Shown here one piece after another: positions 34,292 to 44,704 of a stretch of 64,000 bases of DNA. The position numbers were made by a program, and so were the translations under genes. Source of the stretch: Mycocentrospora acerina (lineage: Eukaryota > Ascomycota > Dothideomycetes > Pleosporales); NCBI GenBank assembly GCA_022701365.1, contig JAKUHH010000068.1, forward strand, positions 63,189 through 127,188. Reading direction: 5' to 3'. Every line of letters starts with the position of its first letter. Position 1 is the first letter of the stretch. A model generated the notes under the pieces. The model was not told where the DNA came from and searched no databases. It worked only from the letters and a program-made list of their open reading frames with translations.

Positions 34292-35419
34292 ATGGCCGTC
34301 TCCAACATCGCCGCTGCCTTTGCCGCGCAGTCGGGCACCAAGGACAGCTACCACGTGCCGGCGACGGGCACGCTCCTCACACCGCCCTCGTCCATCTCCC
34401 CGACGCTGCCGCCCGCCTACCAGCGCAGAGGCGCCTCGGCCACGGCGCGCGCACACCGCCCACATGCCATGGACATTGACCTGCAGGACGCCGTCGAGCA
34501 CGCCGCCGCCCAGGACCAGCCCTCGGCGCTCGCCCTGTCCAAGGAGGCGCTGGCCGGCCTGGATGCGACGCGCCAGATCACGGCGCTGATGCTGGCCAAG
34601 CTCTACCTGCCCGACATCATCGTCGGCCACGGCGCCATGCCCATCCGCGAGATGATGGCGCACCTCACCCACTCGGTCCCCGGCTTCTCGGGCCTCCCGC
34701 CGGCCAAGGCCAGGCGCCTGGTCGTCGCCGCCCTCGAACACCGCGCCGGCGGAGGGATGCACGGCCAAGTCAAGTTCGAAAAAGTCGGCTGGGGGCGCTG
34801 GAGCGTCGCGCCGTCGTCGCAGAACAGGGGCCTGCCCATCGGCGGCTCTCGCTCGGGACACGGCAGCACGCCGCCGCACAGCATGGACAGTCCCGCTGGA
34901 AGGGGTCTCCAGATCCCCAGACTGCGCCACGAGGCTGCGCGCGACGTCTACTCTGGCAGCTGGGCTGCCGGCTCGTGGTCACCGCCCCACAACCAACCGC
35001 CGTCAGAAGACGACGACGATGATGATGATGACGAAATGGCAGACCAAATGTCGCTGGACGACGATTCCGACTCAGCCTCGGACATGGATCTCGAGGGAGA
35101 TCTCGACCTGAATGATGACACGGACCAAGAAGACTGGTCGACCATGGGCCCACAGCCCCGCAGCGGCCCGAGGCGGGAGCACCGTGACTACAACCACCTC
35201 AGCCGCACCCACACGAGCGACTTTAGGCACAGGAGTGTGTCTGCACAGGCTCAGAGTATGCCAACAACATATGGCCGCGTTGGCATGCCCGTTGGTAAGC
35301 CTATGTTGGCGGTGCCAGCTGCTGCTGCTGCTGCTGCTGCTTCTGCTTCTGCTGCTAGGCCCGGAACAGGCGCGGAACGAGACGCTATTGAAGCGCTTAT
35401 TGCCATGGGGTCCATGTGA
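34292..35419 (+). CDS. STB3: Stb3-like Sin3-binding transcription repressor
   Basis: Single coding exon of 375 residues; the ATG at 34292 (MAVSNIAAAFAAQSGTKDSY) follows a probable leader intron. Residues about 85-175 hold the conserved block ITALMLAKLYLPDIIVGHGA, PIREMMAHLTHSVPGFSGLP, KARRLVVAALEHR and VKFEKVGWGRWS. This matches the Stb3/Sin3-binding family. Yeast Stb3 binds the ribosomal RNA processing element (RRPE) and recruits the Sin3-Rpd3 deacetylase to repress ribosome-biogenesis genes when TORC1 is low. A long acidic tract (EDDDDDDDDEMADQ and onward) and a polyalanine tract (VPAAAAAAAASASAA) follow. Nuclear localisation is expected. The family match rests on the conserved block only; the rest is disordered. 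Confidence 0.87.
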   Translation: MAVSNIAAAFAAQSGTKDSYHVPATGTLLTPPSSISPTLPPAYQRRGASATARAHRPHAMDIDLQDAVEHAAAQDQPSALALSKEALAGLDATRQITALMLAKLYLPDIIVGHGAMPIREMMAHLTHSVPGFSGLPPAKARRLVVAALEHRAGGGMHGQVKFEKVGWGRWSVAPSSQNRGLPIGGSRSGHGSTPPHSMDSPAGRGLQIPRLRHEAARDVYSGSWAAGSWSPPHNQPPSEDDDDDDDDEMADQMSLDDDSDSASDMDLEGDLDLNDDTDQEDWSTMGPQPRSGPRREHRDYNHLSRTHTSDFRHRSVSAQAQSMPTTYGRVGMPVGKPMLAVPAAAAAAAASASAARPGTGAERDAIEALIAMGSM

Positions 35420-36966
35420 GGACTCGATTAAGATGTTTTTTTGCAACATGTATATACACTGAGACGTGGTCATGCATTGTGCTGTGCCGTGCCATGTCGT
35501 GCCCTGTGGTACGACAAAGAGCGTGCTCTATTATTATTTTTTTAACACTGGACATATATATATATATATATTCAACATAGCATCGAGTGTATTCACTACT
35601 ACTCAAAGGAGCAAATGCATTCAAGCGGGATTAGCGATATGGGGATTGGCTTTGCTGCTGGGCGCGCTCTTCTTGTTCCGTGGGCGGCGTCTTTTTTTTT
35701 GGGAGGGAGGGGGGGAAGCAAACGCGAAGAAAAGACACGATTTAGCTTTAGCATTGTTTAGCATCTCCGCTCTCTTCCTACTCCTCTTCCTCCTCCATGC
35801 CCTCCGCTCTCACCTCCATCTTCTCTCCCTCCATCTCTCTCTCTCTCCCCTCTTCCTTGGGCTGTGAGCAGTTGGATGAGGCGCTGGGGAAAAGGCGGGG
35901 GGCGGTCGGAATTAGGTGAGGGGGAGGGGGCAGGAAGCGAGTTGGATCGATGGATCCGTCAAGTGCTGATGTGGATCTGGGATTATTATTTTTGTTCTTT
36001 TTCATTTACCGGGGAAAGTAATAGATGCGGCGTTTGTTGTTGTTGCTGCTGTTAGATTAATTGGGCCAATTGGGAAGAATAGAGGTAATTGGTTAATTAT
36101 GTCTCTTCTTCTTCTCCATGTGTGTGGGGGTTGTTTTTCTTGCATGCTGTCTCTCTCTCTCTCTCTCTCTGTGTGTGCCTGTGTGTGTGCCTGTGTGTCT
36201 TGGCTTGTTACACAACATCTTATCTATCTATTCATTCCATCCATCCATCCATCCATCCATCCATCCATCTATCCATTCTATCATGCCAGTCTTTCCTGGT
36301 GCCGAGGGATGCTGGCGTATGTAATTGGATTTCGTAATCCAAGGGCTTGCCTCGATGTGTGGCGCAGCGGCGGCGGCGGCGGGTAACGGAGGCGTATTTT
36401 CTTTTGGGGGGGGAGGGGGGGGCATGTTCTTATCCTGTTTTGCATTTAGACTGGCTGGCTGGTTGGGTGAGAGTGGCTTTTGTAGCTGTTTATTTTTGGG
36501 CTGGGCTGGGGCTGGGGCTGGGGCTGGGCTGCTGGGTTGGATACACACGTGCCTGTCATTTAGACTTGTTTGAATATTCAGCTTCTTCTTCTTCTTCTTC
36601 TTTTTCTTTGAAATCGCTGCTGTGCTTGGTTGGTAAGTTAGTCGGTTGGTTGACAAGCAAATTAAAATCCCCCGATTTAGCGTGCAAGTGAGTGATTATT
36701 AGAGAATGTGCGGAGTGTTTTGGGCATGTTTGTTGCGTGGTGGGGTTTTTTTGTAGCGATTTAAACAATTGGCAAGTCTGAATTTGGCTTCTTAATTTTA
36801 TTTTTTTAATTTTGCAGGTGCATTTGTTGATATTGGTGATGATTGATTGATTGATTGGTTGATTATAGCGGGGAGTAATGGATGCCAAATGTAACAGCAA
36901 GAGTAAGAAATATAGAGAAACAGGAAATAAAATATCAAATACCTTTGCTTTACTACCAAAGTCTTC
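35420..36966. other. Convergent intergenic region rich in microsatellites
   Basis: Lies between the stops of the Stb3-like gene and the archaemetzincin gene. It contains a TA run (35560-35571), CT, GT and CCAT runs (about 36147-36275), G tracts (36405-36422), GGGCTG repeats (36498-36530), a CTT run (36580-36605) and TTGATTGA repeats (36842-36862). No gene is seen. Confidence 0.5.
36147..36275. repeat. Compound microsatellite (CT)n-(GT)n-(CCAT)n
   Basis: A CT run is followed by GTGTGTGCCT-type units and, after a short gap, about eight CCAT units at 36236-36270. It lies in the convergent 3' region. Confidence 0.85.
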
Positions 36967-38337
36967 TCAGTACATCTCTTCCATCCTCTCCTCCAGCCAA
37001 GCTTTCAACCCTCTCCACATTGCAGACCCCATTTCCTTTTCTTCTAGGCTATTGCAAAATCCTGCGAGTGCCTGGTTTCTCTCCACGAGCCATATTTTCT
37101 TCTCTTCCTCGTTGTTGTTCCCTCCTCCACCTCCCCACTCTCCTGCAATGGCGTGCCCGACTTTGGCTTCGCATATAGGACAGAGATACGGAGGTTGCCG
37201 AACGTCTTCCTTCATCCCTGCCGTGCTCTGCATATTGCATGAGTAGTACACGCAATGACCTATGCCGAAGCAGTGACCAAGTTCATGCGAGGCGGTACGA
37301 GCTAGGCGGGAGAACCATAATGCTTGGATTTCCTGCGGGGATTCCGGCGTGGTGGTTCGGGGCACCGTGGATGCGGCGTCGACGGCCTTTCTGAGGGGGC
37401 CCTTTTTCGAAAACTTGATCTGCTGGGCGGAAGGTGGCAGCGGATCTACATCTTCGACTTCGCATAATGTGTCGATGAAGCTTTTGCAGTGGCTGGTCGG
37501 CCACATGTGTGCTCGGTCAATCTTCTCGTTTGCGTCGAGAAAGGGGTTGTACCGCGCGGTTTGTACGACGGATACTCGGCTTCCGCCATATGCTCTGCCG
37601 CAGCAGAAGTCGTCGTCTTCATTTTCGTACATGTCGTGGTCTACGAGGAGGAGGAGCGAATATGCATCGTCTGGGAGCATCTCGATAGCTGCATCGAGAA
37701 TGTCGTCCAGGTTGAGTTGCGCGGTAAATCGGCCGTCAGGAGGGGGACGAACGCGGATGCGCGTCTTGCCGTCGTTGTGTTCAAGGGCAAGGTATTTGGG
37801 AATGTAGGGTCGTTGTCGGGACGCGTGCTTTTTCGTGGTAGTGCCCCAGGTTGTCCATTGCAGATGTACGGGAAACTCAACGACATCCAAGCCATGATAA
37901 AAGGCTTTGAGATAATCGACGAAGAGCTCTGTTTCCGGGCTTTGCGGTGTGGTGGCTTCAATATCAGCTACACTTGGCTTTGTCCATTCTTTTATAAACT
38001 CTACGTCCTTCCCAATACGTGGCACTCGCGCGACGTATACAGTTCCTCTGCCACCTCCAGGCGCCATCTTGTTTCTCTCCTCCAACTGAAGCCAGTCTTT
38101 GAAACTCTGAGACGGGGAGTCGGGATCATAATTAAGATCATCATGGGGCAAAACCAGGGGTGCTGGGAATGTAGTTGGAGATGCTGCTGGTATTTTGCTC
38201 TTTTGCAGCCTGCCACTGGCTGTCATCGCAGCTGCGCGCTTCTCTAGACTCGGCTGAGTATAGCCTGCCAACTCAGCAAACGGCGATGGGCCATGGCAGA
38301 GGATTTTATGCGGACAACTACGCGACAGAGCAGGCAT
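36967..38337 (-). CDS. Archaemetzincin-type zinc metalloprotease
   Basis: Single open frame of 456 residues, ATG at 38335-38337. The catalytic signature HELGHCFGIGHCVYYSCNM matches HExxHxxGxxHC followed by the Met-turn region. The second zinc site typical of archaemetzincins follows as PPYLCPICEAKV. The N-terminal block CPHKILCHGPSPFAELAGYT, PSLEKRAAAMTASGR and TFPAPLVLPHDDL is the conserved leader of fungal AMZ-like proteins. Family members are peptidases (AMZ1/2 in animals); fungal roles are little studied. No signal peptide is seen, so it is probably intracellular. An 11-residue Gly/Asn/Glu-rich insertion (GGGGGNNNEEE) lies after the second zinc site. All catalytic residues are present. 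Confidence 0.9.
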   Translation of the reverse strand: MPALSRSCPHKILCHGPSPFAELAGYTQPSLEKRAAAMTASGRLQKSKIPAASPTTFPAPLVLPHDDLNYDPDSPSQSFKDWLQLEERNKMAPGGGRGTVYVARVPRIGKDVEFIKEWTKPSVADIEATTPQSPETELFVDYLKAFYHGLDVVEFPVHLQWTTWGTTTKKHASRQRPYIPKYLALEHNDGKTRIRVRPPPDGRFTAQLNLDDILDAAIEMLPDDAYSLLLLVDHDMYENEDDDFCCGRAYGGSRVSVVQTARYNPFLDANEKIDRAHMWPTSHCKSFIDTLCEVEDVDPLPPSAQQIKFSKKGPLRKAVDAASTVPRTTTPESPQEIQALWFSRLARTASHELGHCFGIGHCVYYSCNMQSTAGMKEDVRQPPYLCPICEAKVGHAIAGEWGGGGGNNNEEEKKIWLVERNQALAGFCNSLEEKEMGSAMWRGLKAWLEERMEEMY

Positions 38338-39416
38338 CGCAAGATGTTTTTAGAGGTCTTGGTGTCGAGTGTGTCAAAGTGTGTGATGAGCTAGCCATAA
38401 ACTTGGATGTTTACAGTGTCGCGTCTTATTCTAGGCAGACGTGGAGGTTGGTGACGCGTTGTCACGTGTTGAGTGTGTGACCTGGAAACGTTGAGCAAAG
38501 TTTGGACTTGGGAGGACCTTTGCGCAGTGAATACAACAACGTAAGCTCAGCTTCATGAGACGTAATGAACAAATTGGGCGTACACGAGGAGAATGGTATT
38601 CAGCACTGGTGATGGGTTACCATCCCACCGATATCGACTTTTGTTACCTCATCTTGATATCCTTATACTATAGTTCTCCAAAGATTGAAAGCCTTTTGCC
38701 ATATAAACTATTATTGAGAGACTCTAGGGTTGACAAAAGTCGCTGAATTCAGCACCTTCAAGGACATAAGATTAAGATTTATTTCTATCATGTGTCTCAC
38801 AGACGTAAATATGCTGTCAGAGTCGCCCCTTGAGAGTCTTGATTGGCTGTGTGTGAAAAAATGTTCAGTAGGCAGCACAAAAATCTGAATAGCATGATCA
38901 CTACTGTAAGCCAATAGCTTTATTAATGCTTGGAGATTAAAATGCATCTCTTGTAACTATATGCAAAGCACAGAGGCCGACTCTTTGAAGAGTGATTCAA
39001 TAAATGTACACAAATCTAGATTGTCTAACCACTTCAAAACCATAGTATTTCTGTAAGAAAGTATAAGCAGTTGATAAAAATCTAGCAACAAACAAATTCC
39101 AGTTTGAACAGACCGTTTTCCATAAGATCGGTGATGAGACGGGAGTTTTGGTGAAAGAGGAAGGAACAACCAACACCCGTCCGCTTTCACAACGCTTCCA
39201 CAACCTCGCTAAAGCTTAACACTCAAGCTCATCGGCACCCTGCTTTTACACTACCTCTACTTTTGTTCCTTTAACTGTCTTCGCCGTTCACCTTCCTTCT
39301 ATTCTCTCATTTACAACTGCAATCCACTTCATCCCAGCTCTCACCGCAGAGTTTCGAAATCTTCAAATCACACCACCATTACCACAGCTACCTTGACCAC
39401 AGAAATAACTGCGAGA
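38338..39416. other. AT-rich intergenic region
   Basis: About 1.1 kb, AT-richer than the sequence to its left, with short open frames on both strands that match no family. It holds the promoters of the flanking divergent genes. It marks the change from the GC-richer left half to the right half. Confidence 0.4.
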
Positions 39417-41144
39417 ATGAGCGGGGCATCTTTTTGGGCCCAAGGCGGCCAAACTATCAAGACTGTAACAGGGTCCATATCAACTGTCACTGAAGCACAA
39501 CCCAAGCCAGCCAAAGCGGTAACGGAGGTCAAGAAACGTGTACTTTTGAAGCGTAAATACAAACCGAAAGAGTTTGAAAATCTAGCTGATATTGTAGGCA
39601 CTGCCAATGGTGTCGGAAAGACTACTGAGACTGTGAACCAAACGAAGAAAACCAACTGGGCGGACAGCGACGAAGACGACGATTTTCTCGCCTCGTTCAC
39701 CGAAATCACCGCCAACCCCCTTGTGCAGGAGCTCGAGCATACTATCGTCGCAAAAGATGGCCGCATTGATGCATTAAGTTCGGCACTGACGGCGAAAGAT
39801 GATCGTATTTGTGACTTGGAGCGTTCACTGAAAGAGAAGACCCGCCAGATTGCCGATCTGGAGGCAGATGCGGAAGTGAAAGCAGGGCGCATTGAGGAGT
39901 TACAGGCCGAGAACAAGAAACAATGTCTGCAGTTGCAAGAGTTTGTCGCTGAAATCGACGAAAAAAACCGCTGCATTATCAAAGTTATGCATGAGATCGA
40001 TGAAAAGGTCAGCGCTATTCTTGTATTAGAGACGAAGTTGGAGTCACAGAATCATACGTCGAGTGATAGCACTGAATTCACGGCTGAGAAGCTGAACAAG
40101 GACGATATGGCTATTACGGCTAAGTTTACCACGAATCAGCCTACCACGACTGAGCCTATCGTAACAGAGACGAGATATGTTCCAAGTACGGAAAAATCGC
40201 AGGCTCCGCTCGAAAAAATGGTGTCTGAGAGTAGCCATAATACTAAACTCCCCAACGAAACGTCAGGACCTGTCACAAACTCTGCCCAGTTTCCCCACTA
40301 CATCTTGCCTGAAAATATAAAGACTCTGCCACCACCTCCGCCAGCACCCTTGCTCAAAATGGGTGTTGACTTGTCCAAGTTCGGAAAGAAGACCCCCATC
40401 AAGCTACAAGAGCCCAAGAAGACCGGGGATCGAGAGATGGCCATCTCTTTGGACGGCTACTCAGGCAAACAGCGAACTAAAACTGAGTTTGTTCCGCACA
40501 TCGACCCAGTTTTGGATATTCGTACTTTGAAGCATAGCCAGCGTATTCTGTTCGCCAATGGTCCGGAGGTTTCAGTAGTGATGGGCGAAAAACAGCTTGC
40601 AATACTGCCCAAGTACGTTTTGATGCAGTGCTCGTCAGCGGCAAACAAGTATTTAACTGAGAACCCGAGCGTCAAGACCATCATATTTGAGACAAAGTCG
40701 ATGGAAGAAGACGCTGCCAAATCTCATCTACGGTGGATGGACGAGATGACTTTCCAAGGTCGAGTTTACTCTCTGACGCTGAACGGCGATGAAAAGAATG
40801 ACAAAAAGAATCTCAACATCTGCCGTGCGGCACGCGTTCTTGGTCTCAACAACATCTATGTTGGCCACTTCACTAGGTTGTTTTGCGATCGAATACGTTC
40901 CCAAAAGACTTCTATATCCTTCATGTCCCTAGTTGCTGAGCTTGCCCACCCCGATAACGATCCCATCTTTGAGTGCTTGGCCCATAATTTGGCAAATATG
41001 CGGGTTCGAGGTGTCATGATGAAGGATCTAAATGTGCAGTTACTTGACAATTACACCAATCTTAAAATCAAGGTAGAGAAGATTGAGAAACGAATGATTG
41101 AGAGGCGTAAGTCAGAGAAGAACGCGGCTGGCGCCAGGAAATGA
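39417..41144 (+). CDS. Hypothetical coiled-coil protein with BTB/POZ-like C terminus
   Basis: Single exon of 575 residues; the ATG at 39417 opens MSGASFWAQGGQTIKTVTG. I do not recognise a characterised orthologue. Residues about 1-95 are basic then acidic (NWADSDEDDDFLASF). Residues about 100-220 form a coiled coil with repeated 'AKDGRIDAL / AKDDRICDL / VKAGRIEEL' heptads. A proline patch (LPPPPPAPLLKMG) precedes residues about 375-510. There RILFANGPEVSVVMGEKQLA, ILPKYVLMQCSSAANKYL and ARVLGLNNIYVGHFTRLF resemble a degenerate BTB/POZ fold of the fungal type. The C terminus is a basic helix (KVEKIEKRMIERRKSEK). No membrane or signal sequence is seen. It is adjacent to another coiled-coil gene, with which it may share history. 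Confidence 0.7.
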   Translation: MSGASFWAQGGQTIKTVTGSISTVTEAQPKPAKAVTEVKKRVLLKRKYKPKEFENLADIVGTANGVGKTTETVNQTKKTNWADSDEDDDFLASFTEITANPLVQELEHTIVAKDGRIDALSSALTAKDDRICDLERSLKEKTRQIADLEADAEVKAGRIEELQAENKKQCLQLQEFVAEIDEKNRCIIKVMHEIDEKVSAILVLETKLESQNHTSSDSTEFTAEKLNKDDMAITAKFTTNQPTTTEPIVTETRYVPSTEKSQAPLEKMVSESSHNTKLPNETSGPVTNSAQFPHYILPENIKTLPPPPPAPLLKMGVDLSKFGKKTPIKLQEPKKTGDREMAISLDGYSGKQRTKTEFVPHIDPVLDIRTLKHSQRILFANGPEVSVVMGEKQLAILPKYVLMQCSSAANKYLTENPSVKTIIFETKSMEEDAAKSHLRWMDEMTFQGRVYSLTLNGDEKNDKKNLNICRAARVLGLNNIYVGHFTRLFCDRIRSQKTSISFMSLVAELAHPDNDPIFECLAHNLANMRVRGVMMKDLNVQLLDNYTNLKIKVEKIEKRMIERRKSEKNAAGARK

Positions 41145-41986
41145 AGTTTGTGTTGCATTGACGACAGGATACATTGGAGATATCGAGGGTTTCTCAGCCG
41201 GAGATGCGAAAACCATGTACCAAAGTAGATCTGGGCCGAAGACGAGAGGATAAGAGATTCTGTTAGACCTCGAGATGGTTGGGACGTAAATTACAGAGTC
41301 GTCTGTGGCTTGTAGCTATCTTATATGGCTGCAATGTACGTCTTTTGGGAAAGTTGATGTCTAGACTCCCTGTAATATTCCTCAGGATTAATGCATCCAA
41401 TTACGACAGTCCTCATTCTTTGACTTGACCTGCAGGGATTTGTACCATACACTTGACTCGTAGCCGTATGGCTACTGTTGTCTCGCTCCTAGCTCCACTT
41501 TGTCACCACAATTTTTTTGTCCTTAAGCTTATGAGATATATGGTGAGCATTTACATCACTCTGCGTCGAGCTATTTTATACTCGTAAAATTGACTCGGAC
41601 TCAAGAGCGCGTTGAGAAATAGATGGACGTGTCAATACGCCCAATCAACTTGACAGGTTTCCACATTTGCTGAGCCAAAAACTGTACTATCCACGAGAAA
41701 TACTACATGATCTGTACCCTTATTTTCACTTCACTAAGAACATCTCTTCCTTGACTGTAACGCGACGCGTTTGCACGTGCACGGCCCTGCTTTTGCTCTC
41801 ACCTGGAGCTGGGCTAACCTCACTCACTACAATCGAATTGACGACAATCACTGAACACACTCTACAATATTTCCATAAGATTCAGGATTATCCGTGTAAT
41901 GACCTGGCTTCTCTTTCGATTACTACCCAATCAACTGGCAATACCCGCACACCAATTTGAGTCCTTCGGCGTTCTCGTACGCCAAC
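41145..41986. other. Intergenic between two coiled-coil genes
   Basis: 840 bp; 3' UTR of the first and promoter of the second. Nothing else is recognised. Confidence 0.4.
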
Positions 41987-43294
41987 ATGGGCACGAACGA
42001 TCATATTTCGTTAGTATCGCACGTCATTCGTCTCTCCAGAACCCCTGGACTCACCTATGATGATTCGTCAAGTGAAGGCTCGGACGTAGGTGACTTCCAG
42101 GCCAAGCTAGAGCATCTGCGCGCAGAACGAGAGGAAATGGAACTGGAGCTGAACTTGTACGCTCAAGAGAATAAAGTCAACGCGCTGAAGATGAAGGTCC
42201 AAGAGCTCCAGCGTATTGTTGATACATTGGCTGGCACGGATGTTTTTTGCGCGGATTCATCAGCACTTCAGCAAAGGCGTATTGACCTCGATAGCGTGGT
42301 AAAAGAGAAGGAATTGGAACTTGCAATGCGTAACCTTTCTCTCCAAAAATCGAACAATGTGGAGCATGAATTAAACCGTGTGCAGTCCGAGTTCAAGATA
42401 CTCCAGGCAGAGAACCAAGGAATGAGAATTGAGATTGAACAGCGAAAGAGTGGCCATGAAAAACTTCGCAGTACTGCGGCAAAACAGCTTACAACCATAC
42501 AAAATCTGAGAGCAGAAATACGAGAGACTAAGATCCAAAACGATGAATTCCCACACCAGGTAGTTCTTCTGAATCAACATAACAGCAGTCTTGCCTCGAA
42601 GATCACAGAACTTCAAACCGAGCTTCGTGAATCGAGGAGTGCGTCATCTCTCAACCCAAAGGAGCTAAATTCTCGATTGGTGAACGATGAAGTATACAAG
42701 GAAGTTTCCAGAAAGCTTGCTGCCGAGAAGGAACGCCTCGAAGAGGAGAATACAAAGCTAGCGGGGGAGCTGAAAGAGACAATTGATATGCGAGATTGGC
42801 ACCATAGTGAACATATGGCTATTCTTGAGATCAGGAATAAAGGAAACGCAGCACGCGTTGCTAGCAGGAAAAATGTGGGACGCTTGCGTAACGAGACTCA
42901 ATCGCTGCAAGGTCAAACCCAGACTTTGGCCGAGCAGCTCAAAGATCTGAAAAACCGGGTAGCTTGGGCTGTCTTTGACCTTGATTGTGCTGCCGTAGGT
43001 TTCCGCTACTTCAACTGCGAGCATAACTCGGATTCGTTCGATAGCATTCCGGACAGCCGGGTTAGCACTATTCTGCGAACGCCCAATACGATCGCCACGT
43101 TCCTCTTCGAGAGCCTTAAGGATGACGAGTATTTCCTGACTGAGTACGACTTTGTGCGCCGACGCGAGATTAATCATGCTCGTGCTCACGAGAGGGTGTC
43201 TGAAGGTAATAGGGCTACTGCCTCGAGTGCGATCAAAACCCATTTCATTGAGCTCGACAGGAACCGCAATGTACATATTGACTACAGGAACTGA
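41987..43294 (+). CDS. Hypothetical coiled-coil protein
   Basis: Single exon of 435 residues from the ATG at 41987 (MGTNDHISLVSHVIRLSRTP). No family is recognised. Residues about 35-320 are predicted long coiled coils by heptad pattern (for example LEHLRAEREEMELELNLYAQ, SEFKILQAENQGMRIEIEQR and KLAAEKERLEEENTKLAGEL), followed by a compact C-terminal segment (VAWAVFDLDCAAVGFRYFNC; VSTILRTPNTIATFLFESLK). The layout, a long coiled coil with a C-terminal globular part, parallels the preceding gene at 39417, but the globular parts show no obvious identity by eye. Charged, no signal peptide. Codon use looks normal for the region. Probably lineage-restricted. Confidence 0.7.
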   Translation: MGTNDHISLVSHVIRLSRTPGLTYDDSSSEGSDVGDFQAKLEHLRAEREEMELELNLYAQENKVNALKMKVQELQRIVDTLAGTDVFCADSSALQQRRIDLDSVVKEKELELAMRNLSLQKSNNVEHELNRVQSEFKILQAENQGMRIEIEQRKSGHEKLRSTAAKQLTTIQNLRAEIRETKIQNDEFPHQVVLLNQHNSSLASKITELQTELRESRSASSLNPKELNSRLVNDEVYKEVSRKLAAEKERLEEENTKLAGELKETIDMRDWHHSEHMAILEIRNKGNAARVASRKNVGRLRNETQSLQGQTQTLAEQLKDLKNRVAWAVFDLDCAAVGFRYFNCEHNSDSFDSIPDSRVSTILRTPNTIATFLFESLKDDEYFLTEYDFVRRREINHARAHERVSEGNRATASSAIKTHFIELDRNRNVHIDYRN

Positions 43295-43705
43295 GGTACA
43301 GCACAAATGTGAGGTTACGGAAACAAGCAGTGTTGTTGTGCTATGAACTGAACAGAGGTATTCTATGATGTTTTGTGATGAGCTTCGGGCTCAATGGAGG
43401 GTATGAACTGGGGTATGGTATGATATTGTCGGCCAGACGAATGACCCGAGGGTTTTACGATGAATTTTCGAGGGACTCAGATCGAGCGTACCAGCAGCGT
43501 TATGACGGATGCATTCTTGTGACGTATGATGGATTGGATGTGGGATCCTATGGACATATTTGAACTGTTCACAATGTCGGAACCCTATGAACGTTGTGTG
43601 AGCTTGAAGCACTTTTGCGGTAATAACAGTTTGTAGAGATACTGCACCGCATCAGCAGAATGCACTTCTATAGCTTATAGTTCAAGCCACGCACCATCCT
43701 CCATG
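43295..43705. other. Convergent intergenic region
   Basis: 3' regions of the coiled-coil gene and the DUF2196 gene. A 62-codon ATG frame at 43375-43563 is not supported by any family. Confidence 0.4.
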
Positions 43706-44329
43706 CTACCCGCTGAAATGTCCCTCAACGTGATGTGCTACAGCAATTTCATCACCTTCGAAGAGGCCACACACCGGACATGTTGCAATCTCACTGTTCA
43801 GCGTTGGCTCTACCCTCTTACTCGCCGCATCTCGTTGATCCGCCTCTTCCAGCGCTGCAAAGTACCCACGATCGGCAGCTGGAGCGCGGTTCTCATACAA
43901 GTACTCGTCATCTTCGCGAATATCTCTCTCTATTCTGCCTCCTCTTCGACCCCCTCTGACACCAGAAGTGGCACTGCTCTCACCATTACGCCCCAAGCCT
44001 GCTTCTGCTCCACCAACAAGCGCCTCGCCTCTCTCGCCCTCAACCTCAGACACAAGTCCTTGCACGCGTCCTACCCTGCCGTCGCGCAATCGTACTTTGA
44101 CACCGCGAGGATGATCTCCACGCGTCAATAGATCAGATACTATGCCTTTGACCTGATGGCCAGTGGGCTGATCTTCTTTCAGCACTATAGAAACACCGCC
44201 TCCAGGTCTAATGGAGGCAAAAGGAGGCACTGAAGAGTATGCTGGTCGTGATCGCGGGGCGCGCGGCGTGTTGTGGCCGCCTCTACCTCCACGGTCTGTT
44301 CGACCTCTGCCTCGACCTCGTTGCTGCAT
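43706..44329 (-). CDS. DUF2196 (YwbE-like) protein with Arg/Gly N terminus and zinc finger
   Basis: Single exon of 207 residues, ATG at 44327-44329. The N terminus is an RGG-type tract (MQQRGRGRGRTDRGGRGG). Residues about 35-95 contain SVPPFASIRPGGGVSIVLKE, DQPTGHQVKGIVSDLLT and GDHPRGVKVRLRDGRVGRVQ, the conserved core of the bacterial YwbE/DUF2196 family. The last 30 residues have C-x2-C...H-x4-H (CPVCGLFEG then AHHVEGH), a C2H2-like finger. Eukaryotic copies of this family are small and uncharacterised; RNA or nucleic-acid binding is an inference from the RGG tract and finger. It is divergent from the FIT gene, with 375 bp between start codons. Confidence 0.85.
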   Translation of the reverse strand: MQQRGRGRGRTDRGGRGGHNTPRAPRSRPAYSSVPPFASIRPGGGVSIVLKEDQPTGHQVKGIVSDLLTRGDHPRGVKVRLRDGRVGRVQGLVSEVEGERGEALVGGAEAGLGRNGESSATSGVRGGRRGGRIERDIREDDEYLYENRAPAADRGYFAALEEADQRDAASKRVEPTLNSEIATCPVCGLFEGDEIAVAHHVEGHFSG

Positions 44330-44704
44330 TATTTCTATTTTCGTGGGTTGTGTGGAGAGCGCTATGCGTCAGTGATGTCGTCGCGAAGCTCTTTCCAGGA
44401 ATTTGGGGACGGCTGATTACGTCACCGATCTCGAAGTTTAGCGATTTAGCGACATTACGGTTCAGCCATGGCGTATCGAGCGCAACGGACGTCATTGATG
44501 GTTGTTTTTTCGACTGGAGAAACAAGACAAACAACATCAGCAACCTCTGTGCTCTGCAACGAATTCGACAGGCAAACTGCTGCTCTGTGTGCGCGACATA
44601 CTGCAGCTGCTTCGTTGATTTTCTTCTCATCTCACAACGTAGCCTCCTCATAACGCTTTGTTCTACACCTGACTCTGAGCAACGTTCCCGACGACTACTA
44701 CGCA
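44330..44704. promoter_or_regulatory. Shared divergent promoter, DUF2196 / FIT genes
   Basis: 375 bp between two divergent ATGs; no other gene fits. Pyrimidine-rich toward the FIT start. No specific factor site is claimed. Confidence 0.5.

Noticed and set aside
33314..34930. Minus-strand 538-codon frame over the Stb3-like gene
   Set aside because: Very Arg/Gly-rich shadow of GC-rich coding and repeat sequence on the other strand; no family.
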